Positions 17,762-28,126 of a stretch of DNA of 39,759 bases are shown here, one piece after another (position 1 is the first letter of the stretch; the number at the start of each line of letters is the position of its first letter). The stretch comes from Acetobacter sp. AN02 (GTDB lineage Bacteria > Pseudomonadota > Alphaproteobacteria > Acetobacterales > Acetobacteraceae). Position numbers and translations under genes: made by a program. The notes beneath the pieces are model-generated. The model ran no database searches. It was not told the origin of the DNA and saw only the letters and a list, made by a program, of their open reading frames with translations. The stretch is taken from assembly GCF_029759835.1 (NCBI RefSeq), contig NZ_JAJJND010000013.1, forward strand, positions 1 through 39,759. Reading direction: 5' to 3'.

Positions 17762-19297
17762 TTAAAGAGACGCGCTCACCACCAGCGTCAGAACCACCGC
17801 ATCCTTGAACACATTGGTCCCGCCAAGATGATGCACATACTGGAAATCAGGCTGCACGGAGAGACCATTCACAATCCCCGCCGCATAATACGCCTCATAA
17901 ATCTCCTGATGCCCCTGCACGCCATAAGGCACGCCGAAATTGGCGCCCGGAAGCGGCAGCCCGTAAGCCTGCGCCGCCTGCTGGGAACGGATCGCCGCCC
18001 TGCTGAACTGCGCCCACTGATACATGAAGCCGATATTATCATCCGGACGGTGCCACAGGGCACCCGACTGCGTGAAACCACCCTGAACATGGTTCCTCAT
18101 CTGGGACGTCTGACCACTGGCATAAGACCAGCCGGCCAGCAGAACCAGACCATTGAGATCCCCCGGCCCGTTGCGGATCAGCATCTGATCCGCAATCGCC
18201 CACAGAGACGTCTGACCACTCTGCCGGCGCGCAGGCAGACCCGTCACAACCCAGGGATTGCCGTTCACATCCGAATACAGATCGTCATAACGCGAATTGT
18301 CATACAGTCCGCCGAACTTGTAATGACCGATCAGATGCTGCTTCCCGAACTCGGGAATCCAGCCGACCTCACCCTGAGACGCAATCTTGCCAAGCCCGCT
18401 CTGCGCCCAGGACCAGCCGGAAATACCACCGTTGTAATTATGCGGAGACACCGCAAAAATACCGCCCATGACATAAAACTGCGGCGTGGGCATCAGACGC
18501 ACAATCGTCGCCAGATTGCCCGACGGCCAGTCACGCCCGCCACGAAGATACTTCGTCGGCGTCATGTTGCCGCACAGCCACACGTTCACGAAACGGCACA
18601 TCCAGGGAGAGTTGTTGAAAAACGTTCCCGTCGGAATCCAGCCGGTCGCCCAGTCAATCTTGTGACCAAACCAGGCCTTCTCGAAATACGCATCAACCAG
18701 ATGCGCCACGACGTTACCACGCGCACCGTAAATCTGCTGCACCTGGTTGCCGTTATCACCCATCAGACGGCTCAGGTTGTTGCCATGCCCGTTCACGACA
18801 AGCATGTGCAGCCAGAAATCCTTCGCCCAGTCCCCGGCCCCCAGAAGCTTCTGCCAGTCAATGTCGAGCGTACTGCCGACCTGACCGGCAATCGTCTGCG
18901 TCTGCCGCTTTCCGCCTGAAGGATTGCCCGAAAGACTCTCATAAACGTTCAGAGCCAGATACACGCCGTGGTTCTGAAGCCAGGGCTGAGCCCCGCCCCA
19001 GTCCCCCAGAAGATGCGTCGTGCCATAAGGCGGACCGAAAGACGGCGGACCGACAGTGGACTGCAAAAACCCAGGAATGGCCTGCTGCATCGGACCGATC
19101 GTGCGCTGGGGAACCTCCGCAACCTGCTCCGGAGAGGCATCGGACGGACTCTCCTCCGCACGGGCCGCGGTACAGAGAAAAACGGATGCCCAGACAGATC
19201 CCGCCATCACAGCGGCAGAAAAACCACGCCTCGCCGCACGAAAATTCCGGCCCGGAAAAAACGCCTCGAAACAGCGTTTTAAAGATAAAACGGTCAC
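17762..19297 (-). CDS. oprB: OprB-family carbohydrate-selective porin
   Basis: This outer-membrane beta-barrel porin of the OprB family facilitates sugar uptake and is abundant in acetic acid bacteria. The 511 residues include a long signal peptide ending near TAARA-EE. The mature part opens with LLGDWGGAQPWLQNHGVYLALNVYES, a hallmark of OprB, and ends with an aromatic and hydrophobic beta-strand. Tryptophan, glycine and asparagine are frequent, as in barrels. The start is a GTG at 19297, well supported by GGAGG seven bases upstream. The 242-base upstream region is AT-rich and holds a palindrome, suggesting regulated expression. Confidence 0.94.
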   Translation of the reverse strand: MTVLSLKRCFEAFFPGRNFRAARRGFSAAVMAGSVWASVFLCTAARAEESPSDASPEQVAEVPQRTIGPMQQAIPGFLQSTVGPPSFGPPYGTTHLLGDWGGAQPWLQNHGVYLALNVYESLSGNPSGGKRQTQTIAGQVGSTLDIDWQKLLGAGDWAKDFWLHMLVVNGHGNNLSRLMGDNGNQVQQIYGARGNVVAHLVDAYFEKAWFGHKIDWATGWIPTGTFFNNSPWMCRFVNVWLCGNMTPTKYLRGGRDWPSGNLATIVRLMPTPQFYVMGGIFAVSPHNYNGGISGWSWAQSGLGKIASQGEVGWIPEFGKQHLIGHYKFGGLYDNSRYDDLYSDVNGNPWVVTGLPARRQSGQTSLWAIADQMLIRNGPGDLNGLVLLAGWSYASGQTSQMRNHVQGGFTQSGALWHRPDDNIGFMYQWAQFSRAAIRSQQAAQAYGLPLPGANFGVPYGVQGHQEIYEAYYAAGIVNGLSVQPDFQYVHHLGGTNVFKDAVVLTLVVSASL

Positions 19298-19397
19298 GAA
19301 CCCGCCTCCAGTGAAAAATTTGTTATTATTCTGAGTTACTGCTTTTCCACATTCGGAGGATAATTTACAGCGAATTATGAATATCGAGGGCTTTCCT

Positions 19398-19418
19398 CAT
19401 TTAAATATTATTTAAATG
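19398..19418. promoter_or_regulatory. AT-only palindrome upstream of oprB
   Basis: CATTTAAAT (19398-19406) and its exact reverse complement ATTTAAATG (19410-19418) are separated by three bases. It lies about 100 bases before the porin start, in the AT-rich stretch 19300-19460 between the PII-gene terminator and oprB. It could be an operator or a UP-like promoter element. No regulator can be named. Confidence 0.35.
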
Positions 19419-19459
19419 ACACACATACGATATATAAATAAAACGATATCTCACACCAT

Positions 19460-19490
19460 AAAAACAAAGGCGGCAGCCCCGAAAGCCGCC
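19460..19490 (-). terminator. Intrinsic terminator of the PII gene
   Basis: GGCGGC (19469-19474) pairs with GCCGCC (19485-19490). On the minus strand the stem is followed by TTTGTTTTT. It lies about 50 bases after the PII stop and separates it from oprB. Confidence 0.8.
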
Positions 19491-19539
19491 GCCGCATAAA
19501 ACCCGGATAACCCGGAAAAACTCAATCAGAACGCGCGGC

Positions 19540-21403
<1,864 letters not shown>

Positions 21404-21443
21404 CACCTGCCCGCACAGCGCACGCTCCGACATAAAACGTCTC

Positions 21444-21503
21444 TTGCAGGCACAGGGAGCGCGCTGCTATATTCACGCAGATTTGCGAATGATTATCATT
21501 AAG
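21444..21503 (+). promoter_or_regulatory. Promoter with overlapping Fur-box-like site
   Basis: TTGCAG (21444-21449) and TATATT (21468-21473) form a sigma-70-like promoter with an 18-base spacer. Just downstream, AATGATTATCATT (21488-21500) is a perfect inverted repeat matching the core of the classical Fur box GATAATGATAATCATTATC (15 of 19 positions over 21485-21503). It covers the predicted transcription start and the Shine-Dalgarno AAGGA of the small gene at 21517. Repression by iron is inferred. Confidence 0.6.
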
Positions 21504-21516
21504 GACTGGCGGACCA

Positions 21517-21753
21517 ATGGCTCAGGACAATCGCATTGCCCGCAGGTGCGAGCGCGCCGTGGTGACGGCCTATCAGGAACTCAGACTGACCGGCACGGAT
21601 GACGTCGCAGCCTTCAACTCCTGCACGACACTCTACCGCATCCACCACCCGGAAGCCTCCGTCAGCGAAGCCCGCCGCCTCGTCTCCGAATGGATCGATC
21701 ACCACGTCGTGCAGAAAAAAGACGGCCCCACCCCCGGCTGTGACTGCCCCTGA
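21517..21753 (+). CDS. Small protein of unknown function under a Fur-box-like site
   Basis: This 78-residue protein starts MAQDNRIARRCERAVVTAYQ and ends GPTPGCDCP. It has no signal peptide or membrane segment. The charged helical body (SEARRLVSEWIDHHVVQKKD) and scattered Cys and His residues could bind metal, but no family is recognised. Codon choice agrees with neighbouring plus-strand genes, and AAGGA lies 11 bases before the ATG, so it is likely real. The promoter and Fur-box-like repeat just upstream suggest a role in iron response. It follows the ubiH-like gene by 113 bases but appears to have its own promoter. Confidence 0.75.
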   Translation: MAQDNRIARRCERAVVTAYQELRLTGTDDVAAFNSCTTLYRIHHPEASVSEARRLVSEWIDHHVVQKKDGPTPGCDCP

Positions 21754-22098
21754 TCACCCGCACATAACCCACCCCACACACACGGCACCGGACACCCCGA
21801 TCCGGACGCCGCCAGGCTGACAGAACACAGCCCCCCGGACATCATCCGGAAAACCCCGCAGACAATCCCACACCAGACAGCGGAACACACCGCCGCAAAC
21901 CCCTCCTGCCCGTGAAGGCAGCCGCCCCCCTGACACACAAAACGTTCCGCTTAAGAAATGAAACAGTACATCTGCTTCATTTTTGTTGCATAACTGTTAT
22001 GTTTTCGCGACAGTCACCGAAGTCTCTTTCCGGCAGATGAAAACCCCGCCTATTGTCGCGCCGCACACAGTCCCGGATATATGTGAGGATCAGAGAGT
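21754..22098 (+). promoter_or_regulatory. 345-base intergenic region with repeats before the TonB receptor operon
   Basis: No gene is seen. The last 150 bases hold several elements. A hairpin has arms AATGAAACAG (21957-21966) and CTGCTTCATT (21972-21981, one mismatch), followed by TTTTG, and could end transcription of the small gene. CATAACTGTTATG (21989-22001) is a perfect dyad. An 11-base periodic series, CTGCTTC (21972), TTGTTGC (21983) and CTGTTAT (21994), resembles PhoB boxes (CTGTCAT repeated every 11 bases); only the last unit is close, 6 of 7. Regulation by phosphate is inference and depends on the scavenging genes downstream. Confidence 0.4.
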
Positions 22099-24573
22099 AT
22101 GTCACTCCACCGGCACCCGCCTCTCCTGCTCTGCCTGCTTTCCTCTGCCATCTGCACACTCACACCCGTCACGGCCGACGCCGCATCTGACAAAATCTCC
22201 TCCAGTAAAAAGAAAATATCGCAATCCGCCGATCCGGCACGCCCGACCATGCTCGGCGCAAGCGCCCCGACAGACGAACACATCACCGTCAGCGGACACA
22301 CACATAACCTCGGAAACGGAGACACGGGCCGCGCCTTCGGCGGCGGCCTGATGACACCGACAGACGCCCCCAAATCCGTATCCGCCGTCACACGCGACTA
22401 TATCGCAAAACAGAACCCGGCCCTGAACCCGATGCAGCTGATCCAGCTCCTGCCCGGCGCCAATGTCTCGGACACGGACCCGCTCGGCATGACCGGAGGC
22501 CATATCTCCGTACGCGGCCTCACGGAATCACAGATGGGCTTCTCCCTCGAAGGATTCCCGATCAACGATATCGGAAACTTCGCCGTATATCCTCAGGAAA
22601 TCGTCGATTCAGAAAACCTGAAAACCGTCCGCCTCGCCCAGGGATCAGCCGATCTGGACAGCCCCCATATCGGAGCCTCAGGCGGCGTCGTCGATATGTA
22701 CATGATCGACCCCAAAACAAAAACCGGCGGACACGCATCCCTCACCTACGGCTCCTATAACTCAACCCGCGGATTCGCACGCTTCGATACAGGATATATA
22801 GGAAACACAAATCTCCGCGCCTATTTCTCCTATTCGCAAAGCCGCCAGGACCACTGGCGCGGACCGGGATGGGACGGAAAAAGACACGCGGAAATGAAAG
22901 TCGTGAACGACTGGGGACACGGAAACCGGATCTCGCTCGCCATCGTCGGAAACTCCCAGACAAACTACTCCTACCCCAACGTCTCAATGGCAAGCTGGAA
23001 GAAATGGGGCACGGGCTTTACCAACCCCGTCGGAAGCTCAGGCCTCAAAGCCGGAGATCCACCCAACACGGTCTACGAAAAACACTACGTGCCCGGAGAC
23101 TCAAACTACTACAAACTCCGCCCCGGCCCCTTTAACAATATCTACGCCTCCATGCCCTCCACCTTCAGGCTGACAGACAGGCTGACCCTGACGGAAACCC
23201 CCTATTTCTGGTACGGATACGGAAACGGCGGCGGCGCATATTCCACGAATATGTCAGCGATTTCCTGGGGCGGACAAACTCTCTCAGGCAGCATCAACGG
23301 ACAGACAGCCCCCGGAAAGGTCATGCTGTTCAACCCGTCCGTCACGGAAACCTACCGCCCCGGCTCCGTCACGAAACTGACCCTGAGCACAGGCATCAAC
23401 CGCCTGATGATCGGCTACTGGTTCGAATACGCAAAACAGCGCCAGTCCGCCCCTTACAGCCCGGTCGGAAACGACGGAACACCGATCAATATCTGGGGCG
23501 ATACCAACAGGCTCATCCTCAGCAACGGCGATATGTACCAGTATCGCAATACACTGACACAAACACAGGTCCACACACCGTTTATCGGAGACAGCCTCTC
23601 CCTGCTCAACGGAAAACTGACCATCGACGCAGGCTTCAGATACGCCATCGTCACCCGCCGCGGAACAAACGACCTGCCCGACGTCTCACAGAAATACATC
23701 AGCCAGACCTACAGACAGTCCCTGCCCACAGCCGCAATCCGCTATAAGATCAACGACCACAACCAGATTTTCGCATCCGTCTCCACAAGCTTCAGAACGC
23801 CGCAGAACTACGCGCTCTACGACGCAGGCACATACACAGCCGGCGCCGGATACAGCACCAAAGCCAACCCGGACCAGCGCCCCGAAGTCTCCATCTCCGA
23901 AGAAGCCGGCTGGCGCTATCAGGATGACCTGATCTCCTCATCCCTCACCTATTTCCACTATAATTTCACCAACCGCCTCTTCCAGCAGACACAGGTGAAT
24001 GAAAACGGACAGATCTGGGCAACAAATATCAACGCAGGCGGACAGCACAGCGACGGATTCGACGCGGAAATCGGAACCCGTCCGATGCACCACATCCGCC
24101 CGTATCTCTCGGTGGAATATCTCCACGCCATCACCGACAGCAACCTGCCCGCCTCCAGCGGCAGCGTCACGGACTACATGCACACAAAAGGCAAGCACAC
24201 ACCCCAGTCCCCCTCCTGGCAGGTCGGCTTCGGCCTGCAATACGACGACGGTGCACGCTTCATCGGCTTCGATCTGAAATATGTCGCCAGACAATATGCA
24301 ACATTCATGAACGACCAGCATATTCCGGGCTATGTCCGCATGAACATCAACATGGGATACCGCCTGCCGAAATTCGGTATCTTCAAAAGCCCCACCATCC
24401 AGCTTAACCTGCAGAACCTGTCAGACCAGCACTACCTCAACTGGATCAACAGCCCCCAGGTCAACGCAACCACACAAAAAGGCATCTTCGGAAACACCAT
24501 CGCCGGAACCTCCCCCAACTACACCATCGCCTCCCCCTTCGCCGCCATCGCAACAATCAGCAGCGATTTCTGA
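22099..24573 (+). CDS. TonB-dependent outer-membrane receptor
   Basis: This 824-residue receptor takes up a large or scarce ligand using TonB energy. It has an N-terminal signal peptide (hydrophobic core LLLCLLSSAICTLTPV, cleavage near ADA). The plug domain is about 95-220 and includes LIQLLPGANVSDTD, GHISVRGLTESQMGFSLEGFP and ASGGVVDMYM. A long beta-barrel follows, ending in the required C-terminal Phe (ATISSDF). EHITVSGH may be the TonB box. The ligand is not evident. It is first of three tightly spaced plus-strand genes, followed after 31 bases by phospholipase C and then RNase T2, which hints at a phosphate-containing or nucleotide ligand. Confidence 0.93.
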   Translation: MSLHRHPPLLLCLLSSAICTLTPVTADAASDKISSSKKKISQSADPARPTMLGASAPTDEHITVSGHTHNLGNGDTGRAFGGGLMTPTDAPKSVSAVTRDYIAKQNPALNPMQLIQLLPGANVSDTDPLGMTGGHISVRGLTESQMGFSLEGFPINDIGNFAVYPQEIVDSENLKTVRLAQGSADLDSPHIGASGGVVDMYMIDPKTKTGGHASLTYGSYNSTRGFARFDTGYIGNTNLRAYFSYSQSRQDHWRGPGWDGKRHAEMKVVNDWGHGNRISLAIVGNSQTNYSYPNVSMASWKKWGTGFTNPVGSSGLKAGDPPNTVYEKHYVPGDSNYYKLRPGPFNNIYASMPSTFRLTDRLTLTETPYFWYGYGNGGGAYSTNMSAISWGGQTLSGSINGQTAPGKVMLFNPSVTETYRPGSVTKLTLSTGINRLMIGYWFEYAKQRQSAPYSPVGNDGTPINIWGDTNRLILSNGDMYQYRNTLTQTQVHTPFIGDSLSLLNGKLTIDAGFRYAIVTRRGTNDLPDVSQKYISQTYRQSLPTAAIRYKINDHNQIFASVSTSFRTPQNYALYDAGTYTAGAGYSTKANPDQRPEVSISEEAGWRYQDDLISSSLTYFHYNFTNRLFQQTQVNENGQIWATNINAGGQHSDGFDAEIGTRPMHHIRPYLSVEYLHAITDSNLPASSGSVTDYMHTKGKHTPQSPSWQVGFGLQYDDGARFIGFDLKYVARQYATFMNDQHIPGYVRMNINMGYRLPKFGIFKSPTIQLNLQNLSDQHYLNWINSPQVNATTQKGIFGNTIAGTSPNYTIASPFAAIATISSDF

Positions 24574-24604
24574 AAACCACAGACAGAAAAGGACAGAAAC
24601 AGCC

Positions 24605-26698
24605 GTGGCAGAGATCGGACGCAGAACCCTGCTCCGCAGCGGCGGCGGAACCCTCGCCGCCACACTCGCAGCCTCCATCAGCCGCGCCCTGGCCATCCCG
24701 GCCCGCAGACGCAGCGGCACGCTGGAGGACGTGGAGCACATCGTCGTGCTCATGCAGGAAAACCGCTCCTTCGATCACTATTTCGGACATCTCTCCGGCG
24801 TCCGCGGCGTCAGCGACAGACACCCCGTCCGCGGCCCGGACGGTATCCCGGTCTGGTCACAGGAACGTAAAAACCCCGCACAAAACCCAGCACAGGGCCG
24901 CGTCATGCCCTTCCGCCTGAACACTCACGTCTCAGGCGCCCAGTGCGTCCTCGATCTCGATCACAACTGGGCCCCCACACACGCCGCCATCAACGCCGGA
25001 TGGAACAATCAGTGGCCACGTCACAAAAGCGACATGACCATGGGATACTACCAGCGCGAGGACATCCCCTATCACTACGCCCTGGCCGACGCCTTCACCG
25101 TCTGCGATCACTATTTCTGCTCCACCCCCACACAGACACACCCCAACCGCTTCTTCCTGATGACCGGAACCGTCGATGCAAACGGCACCGGCGGCGGCCC
25201 GGTGCTGGACAATATCGACTGGGTGGACCGGCAGTTCTACCCTGGTAAAAGCCCGCCCCCCTTCACCTGGACCACATACCCCGAACGCCTGGAAGCCGCC
25301 GGGATCAGCTGGCAGGTCTATCAGCAGGGCCTCTCCGTCACAGACCCGGAAAACGGCAATTTCGGCACGAACGTGCTGATGAATTTCCGCAACTACGTCG
25401 ATGCCCCCGAAGGCTCCGCCCTGTACCGCCGCGCCATGACAAAACGTACCCTGGACGACCTCCTGGCAGACGTGCAGACAGACCGCCTGCCACAGATCTC
25501 CTGGCTCCTCCCCCCTGCCGCCTGGTCAGAACACCCGCGCTGGACCCCGGGATACGGCGCAACCTTCATCGCCCGCGTCCTCAATATCCTCACCTCAAGC
25601 CCGGAGGTCTGGGCAAAAACAGTCCTGCTCGTCATGTACGATGAAAATGACGGCTATTTCGATCACGTCCCGCCCCCGCAACCCCCGACACCCGTCCTCC
25701 CCGGCCGCAGCACCGTCACGACAGACGGGGAAATCCACACCCGCGCCACACCCTACGAACCCGAAAAGTTCAAAGCAGATCAGCTTCCTTACGGCCTCGG
25801 CCCGCGCGTGCCGATGCTGGCCATCTCCCCCTGGAGCACCGGCGGCTTCGTCTGCTCGGAAGTCTTCGATCACACCTCGGTCCTGCGCTTCATGGAAGCC
25901 CGCTTCGGCGTCGCCGAACTCAATATCACCCCCTGGAGACGCTCCGTCTGCGGAGACCTCACCAGCGCCTTCGACTTCTCACACCATAAAATCCTGAAAA
26001 CACACCTGCAGGACACATCGCTTTTCAGAAGCGATGCCGATGCGTCATGCAGACTCCCCTCTCCCGCCATCCCCGAACACAGCCATCCGGAAGATATCGG
26101 ACAGCAGGAACCCGGCCACCGCCCGACCCGCCCGCTGGCATACCGCGTCTCCGTCAGCGATACGGACGGACCCGACAAAACCCTGAACATAACATTCAAA
26201 AACCATGCCGATCCCGGCATCTGTTTTTATGTCTGGCGCCAGGACGGAACCGAACCACCGCGGCGCTTTACACTCAAGGGCAGAACCGAACTGAGCGATA
26301 CATGGACCCTGCCGGACGATCAGAGCACCGCCCGGTTCATGATCCTCGGACAGAACGGCTTCGCACGCTATCTCAACAGAACCGGCCCCCGCCGCATCTC
26401 CGCCAGCCTGATCGAAAATCACCAGACAGGATCAGTAACTGTGCAATTACACAACCTCACGGACCAGACCACGCACATCACGCTGCGCGACAACGCCTAT
26501 GGCCGGACGGAACAGATCCTCACCCTGCGCGCGCATGAAACATCAGAAAAAACCATCAGCCTGGACAGCAGTTTTCACTGGTACGATATCAGCGTCCTGC
26601 CCGACGGAGAGGAAAACGCCATGACCCGCTTCGCAGGATACGTCGAAACCGGTCGCCCCGGACGCACGGACCCGGCACTCGGCGCCCCCGTCATCTGA
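24605..26698 (+). CDS. Tat-exported phospholipase C, phosphocholine-specific type
   Basis: This 697-residue acid-phosphatase-superfamily phospholipase C cleaves the head group from phosphatidylcholine-like lipids. The N-terminus is a Tat signal (GRRTLLRSGGG, then an Ala-rich stretch to about 32). The catalytic domain has VVLMQENRSFDHYFGHLSG, DHNWAPTHAAINAGWNNQW, the HP-rich TQTHPNRFFLMTG and MYDENDGYFDHVPPP. The C-terminal 200 residues fit the tandem DUF756 domains of this family. The start is GTG at 24605 with AGGA upstream. It sits 31 bases after the receptor and 30 before RNase T2, so co-transcription is likely. It may release phosphate from host or environmental lipids. Confidence 0.93.
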   Translation: MAEIGRRTLLRSGGGTLAATLAASISRALAIPARRRSGTLEDVEHIVVLMQENRSFDHYFGHLSGVRGVSDRHPVRGPDGIPVWSQERKNPAQNPAQGRVMPFRLNTHVSGAQCVLDLDHNWAPTHAAINAGWNNQWPRHKSDMTMGYYQREDIPYHYALADAFTVCDHYFCSTPTQTHPNRFFLMTGTVDANGTGGGPVLDNIDWVDRQFYPGKSPPPFTWTTYPERLEAAGISWQVYQQGLSVTDPENGNFGTNVLMNFRNYVDAPEGSALYRRAMTKRTLDDLLADVQTDRLPQISWLLPPAAWSEHPRWTPGYGATFIARVLNILTSSPEVWAKTVLLVMYDENDGYFDHVPPPQPPTPVLPGRSTVTTDGEIHTRATPYEPEKFKADQLPYGLGPRVPMLAISPWSTGGFVCSEVFDHTSVLRFMEARFGVAELNITPWRRSVCGDLTSAFDFSHHKILKTHLQDTSLFRSDADASCRLPSPAIPEHSHPEDIGQQEPGHRPTRPLAYRVSVSDTDGPDKTLNITFKNHADPGICFYVWRQDGTEPPRRFTLKGRTELSDTWTLPDDQSTARFMILGQNGFARYLNRTGPRRISASLIENHQTGSVTVQLHNLTDQTTHITLRDNAYGRTEQILTLRAHETSEKTISLDSSFHWYDISVLPDGEENAMTRFAGYVETGRPGRTDPALGAPVI

Positions 26699-26728
26699 AC
26701 CACACCATCTGAAAACCGGAGAAACAGC

Positions 26729-27517
26729 GTGAAAACAGGCCCTCTCACGCGCACCTGGCTCATGCTGCTCCTGTTCACAGGCCTGGCAGGATGCACGCAA
26801 CCACGCGACACGCAGGACAGCAGCCTCAGCCTCGCAACACCACAGCACGCCGGCTTTGGTCACTACACGCTCGCCCTCACATGGCAGCCCGGATTCTGCA
26901 ACGGACCGCACGGCCCCTCCTGCACACCGGACCAGCCCCGCACCCCCCTGATCGGACTGCACGGCCTGTGGGCCTCACGCCCCCCCGAACTGATCCGCAA
27001 CAACACCCCCGTCACACAATGGTGGCAGAAAGGATGCGCGCTCTACGAACCGGACCAGCCCGTACAACACCCCGCATTGTCACCCGAAACGGCAGACGCA
27101 CTGAACAGACTGGTGCCCCGCACACAGTCCGATCTCACAGCCCATGAATATTCGAAACACGTCCGCTGCTTCGGGACCGACCCCGAACGCTTCTTCCAGG
27201 TCGCCATCGCCCTGCATGACCGCTTCACCAGCCTCCAGGCCGCACACAGCCTTGATGCCGCAGCCGGAACCACCATCAGCAGACAGGATATCCTGAACCG
27301 GATCACCGCCGGAACCGGACCGGTCCCGGACCGGGCCATACAGTTCCGGTGCGAAAACACAACGGAAGGCAGACCTCAGCTCACACAGATCTGGTTCACC
27401 CTCAGACCGGACGCCCTGTCAGACTTCCCGCACAGCCAGGCCTTCATGAGCAGCCCGCAGATGCAGGATAACTGTCCCGCACGCTTCCTGCTGCCCGCCT
27501 GGCCCGGAATACATTAA
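26729..27517 (+). CDS. RNase T2/RNase I-family lipoprotein
   Basis: This 262-residue secreted endoribonuclease shows the start LTWQPGFCNGPHGPSC found in bacterial RNase I, the first catalytic segment IGLHGLWAS and the second HEYSKHVRCFG, which carry the active-site histidines and glutamate. RNase T2 enzymes cut RNA to 3'-phosphate nucleotides through cyclic intermediates. The N-terminus is a lipoprotein signal with lipobox LAGC (C22), so it is probably membrane-anchored in the periplasm, whereas E. coli RNase I is soluble. The start is GTG at 26729 with GGAG eight bases upstream. It is the third gene of the receptor-phospholipase operon and converges on the XRE regulator 13 bases away. Confidence 0.92.
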   Translation: MKTGPLTRTWLMLLLFTGLAGCTQPRDTQDSSLSLATPQHAGFGHYTLALTWQPGFCNGPHGPSCTPDQPRTPLIGLHGLWASRPPELIRNNTPVTQWWQKGCALYEPDQPVQHPALSPETADALNRLVPRTQSDLTAHEYSKHVRCFGTDPERFFQVAIALHDRFTSLQAAHSLDAAAGTTISRQDILNRITAGTGPVPDRAIQFRCENTTEGRPQLTQIWFTLRPDALSDFPHSQAFMSSPQMQDNCPARFLLPAWPGIH

Positions 27518-27530
27518 CGGAACAGAAAAA

Positions 27531-28043
27531 TCAGTCCTGAGACATGGAGCGGATCAGATCCAGCATCCGCTTCCTGACAGCCGGATCAGGAATCCCGTAA
27601 TACGCCCGGACCAGATCCGTGGTCTCACGACGCGACAGAACCGACACATCCGGCGCATGCCCCCCGGACCCACCGGGCATCACCTCGCCAAACGCCTGCT
27701 GCGTATCCGCAAACCCCGTCACCGATACAGACCCGGACGTCCCCGCAACCGGCGCATGGAACACAATATCACCGCTCTCCGGACCCGCATCGTCATAGAA
27801 AAACCCGATCGGAACATCCAGAGCACGGGCAATCTCGGCAAGACGGGACGCACTGACCCGGTTCGTGCCACGCTCATACTTCTGAACCTGCTGGAACGTC
27901 AGCCCGAGAGCCTCCCCCAGCTCAACCTGCGTCATTCCGAGCAGCATCCTGCGCAGACGGATACGGGCCCCGATATGCGCGTCCAGTGCGGACGACGCAG
28001 ACCCGGTCCGGTCAGCTGCAGTCTCCTCGTTTTTTTCGGTCAT
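27531..28043 (-). CDS. XRE-family helix-turn-helix transcriptional regulator
   Basis: This 170-residue protein has one XRE/Cro-type DNA-binding domain at about 24-82 (RIRLRRMLLGMTQVELGEAL, then FQQVQKYERGTNRVSASRLA). A variable middle and a short C-terminal segment (TTDLVRAYYGIPDPAVRKRM) follow. This layout is common for alphaproteobacterial regulators of exopolysaccharide, stress or cell-cycle genes. The target is not visible. It is convergent with RNase T2 and 83 bases upstream of lnt in the opposite reading sense of transcription flow, with an AT-rich leader that should hold its promoter. Confidence 0.9.
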   Translation of the reverse strand: MTEKNEETAADRTGSASSALDAHIGARIRLRRMLLGMTQVELGEALGLTFQQVQKYERGTNRVSASRLAEIARALDVPIGFFYDDAGPESGDIVFHAPVAGTSGSVSVTGFADTQQAFGEVMPGGSGGHAPDVSVLSRRETTDLVRAYYGIPDPAVRKRMLDLIRSMSQD

Positions 28044-28126
28044 ACCGTACCCTTAACCCCTGCTTCATAAAAAACTTATCAATGGTTTACATGCAACTAC
28101 CAGGCGATTCTGTTAAACAATTCCGG

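Noticed and set aside
21837-21923. Small hairpins (CCGGA/TCCGG and CTGCC/GGCAG) after the 78-residue gene
   Set aside because: Five-pair stems with no T-run in C-rich DNA; not distinguishable from chance.
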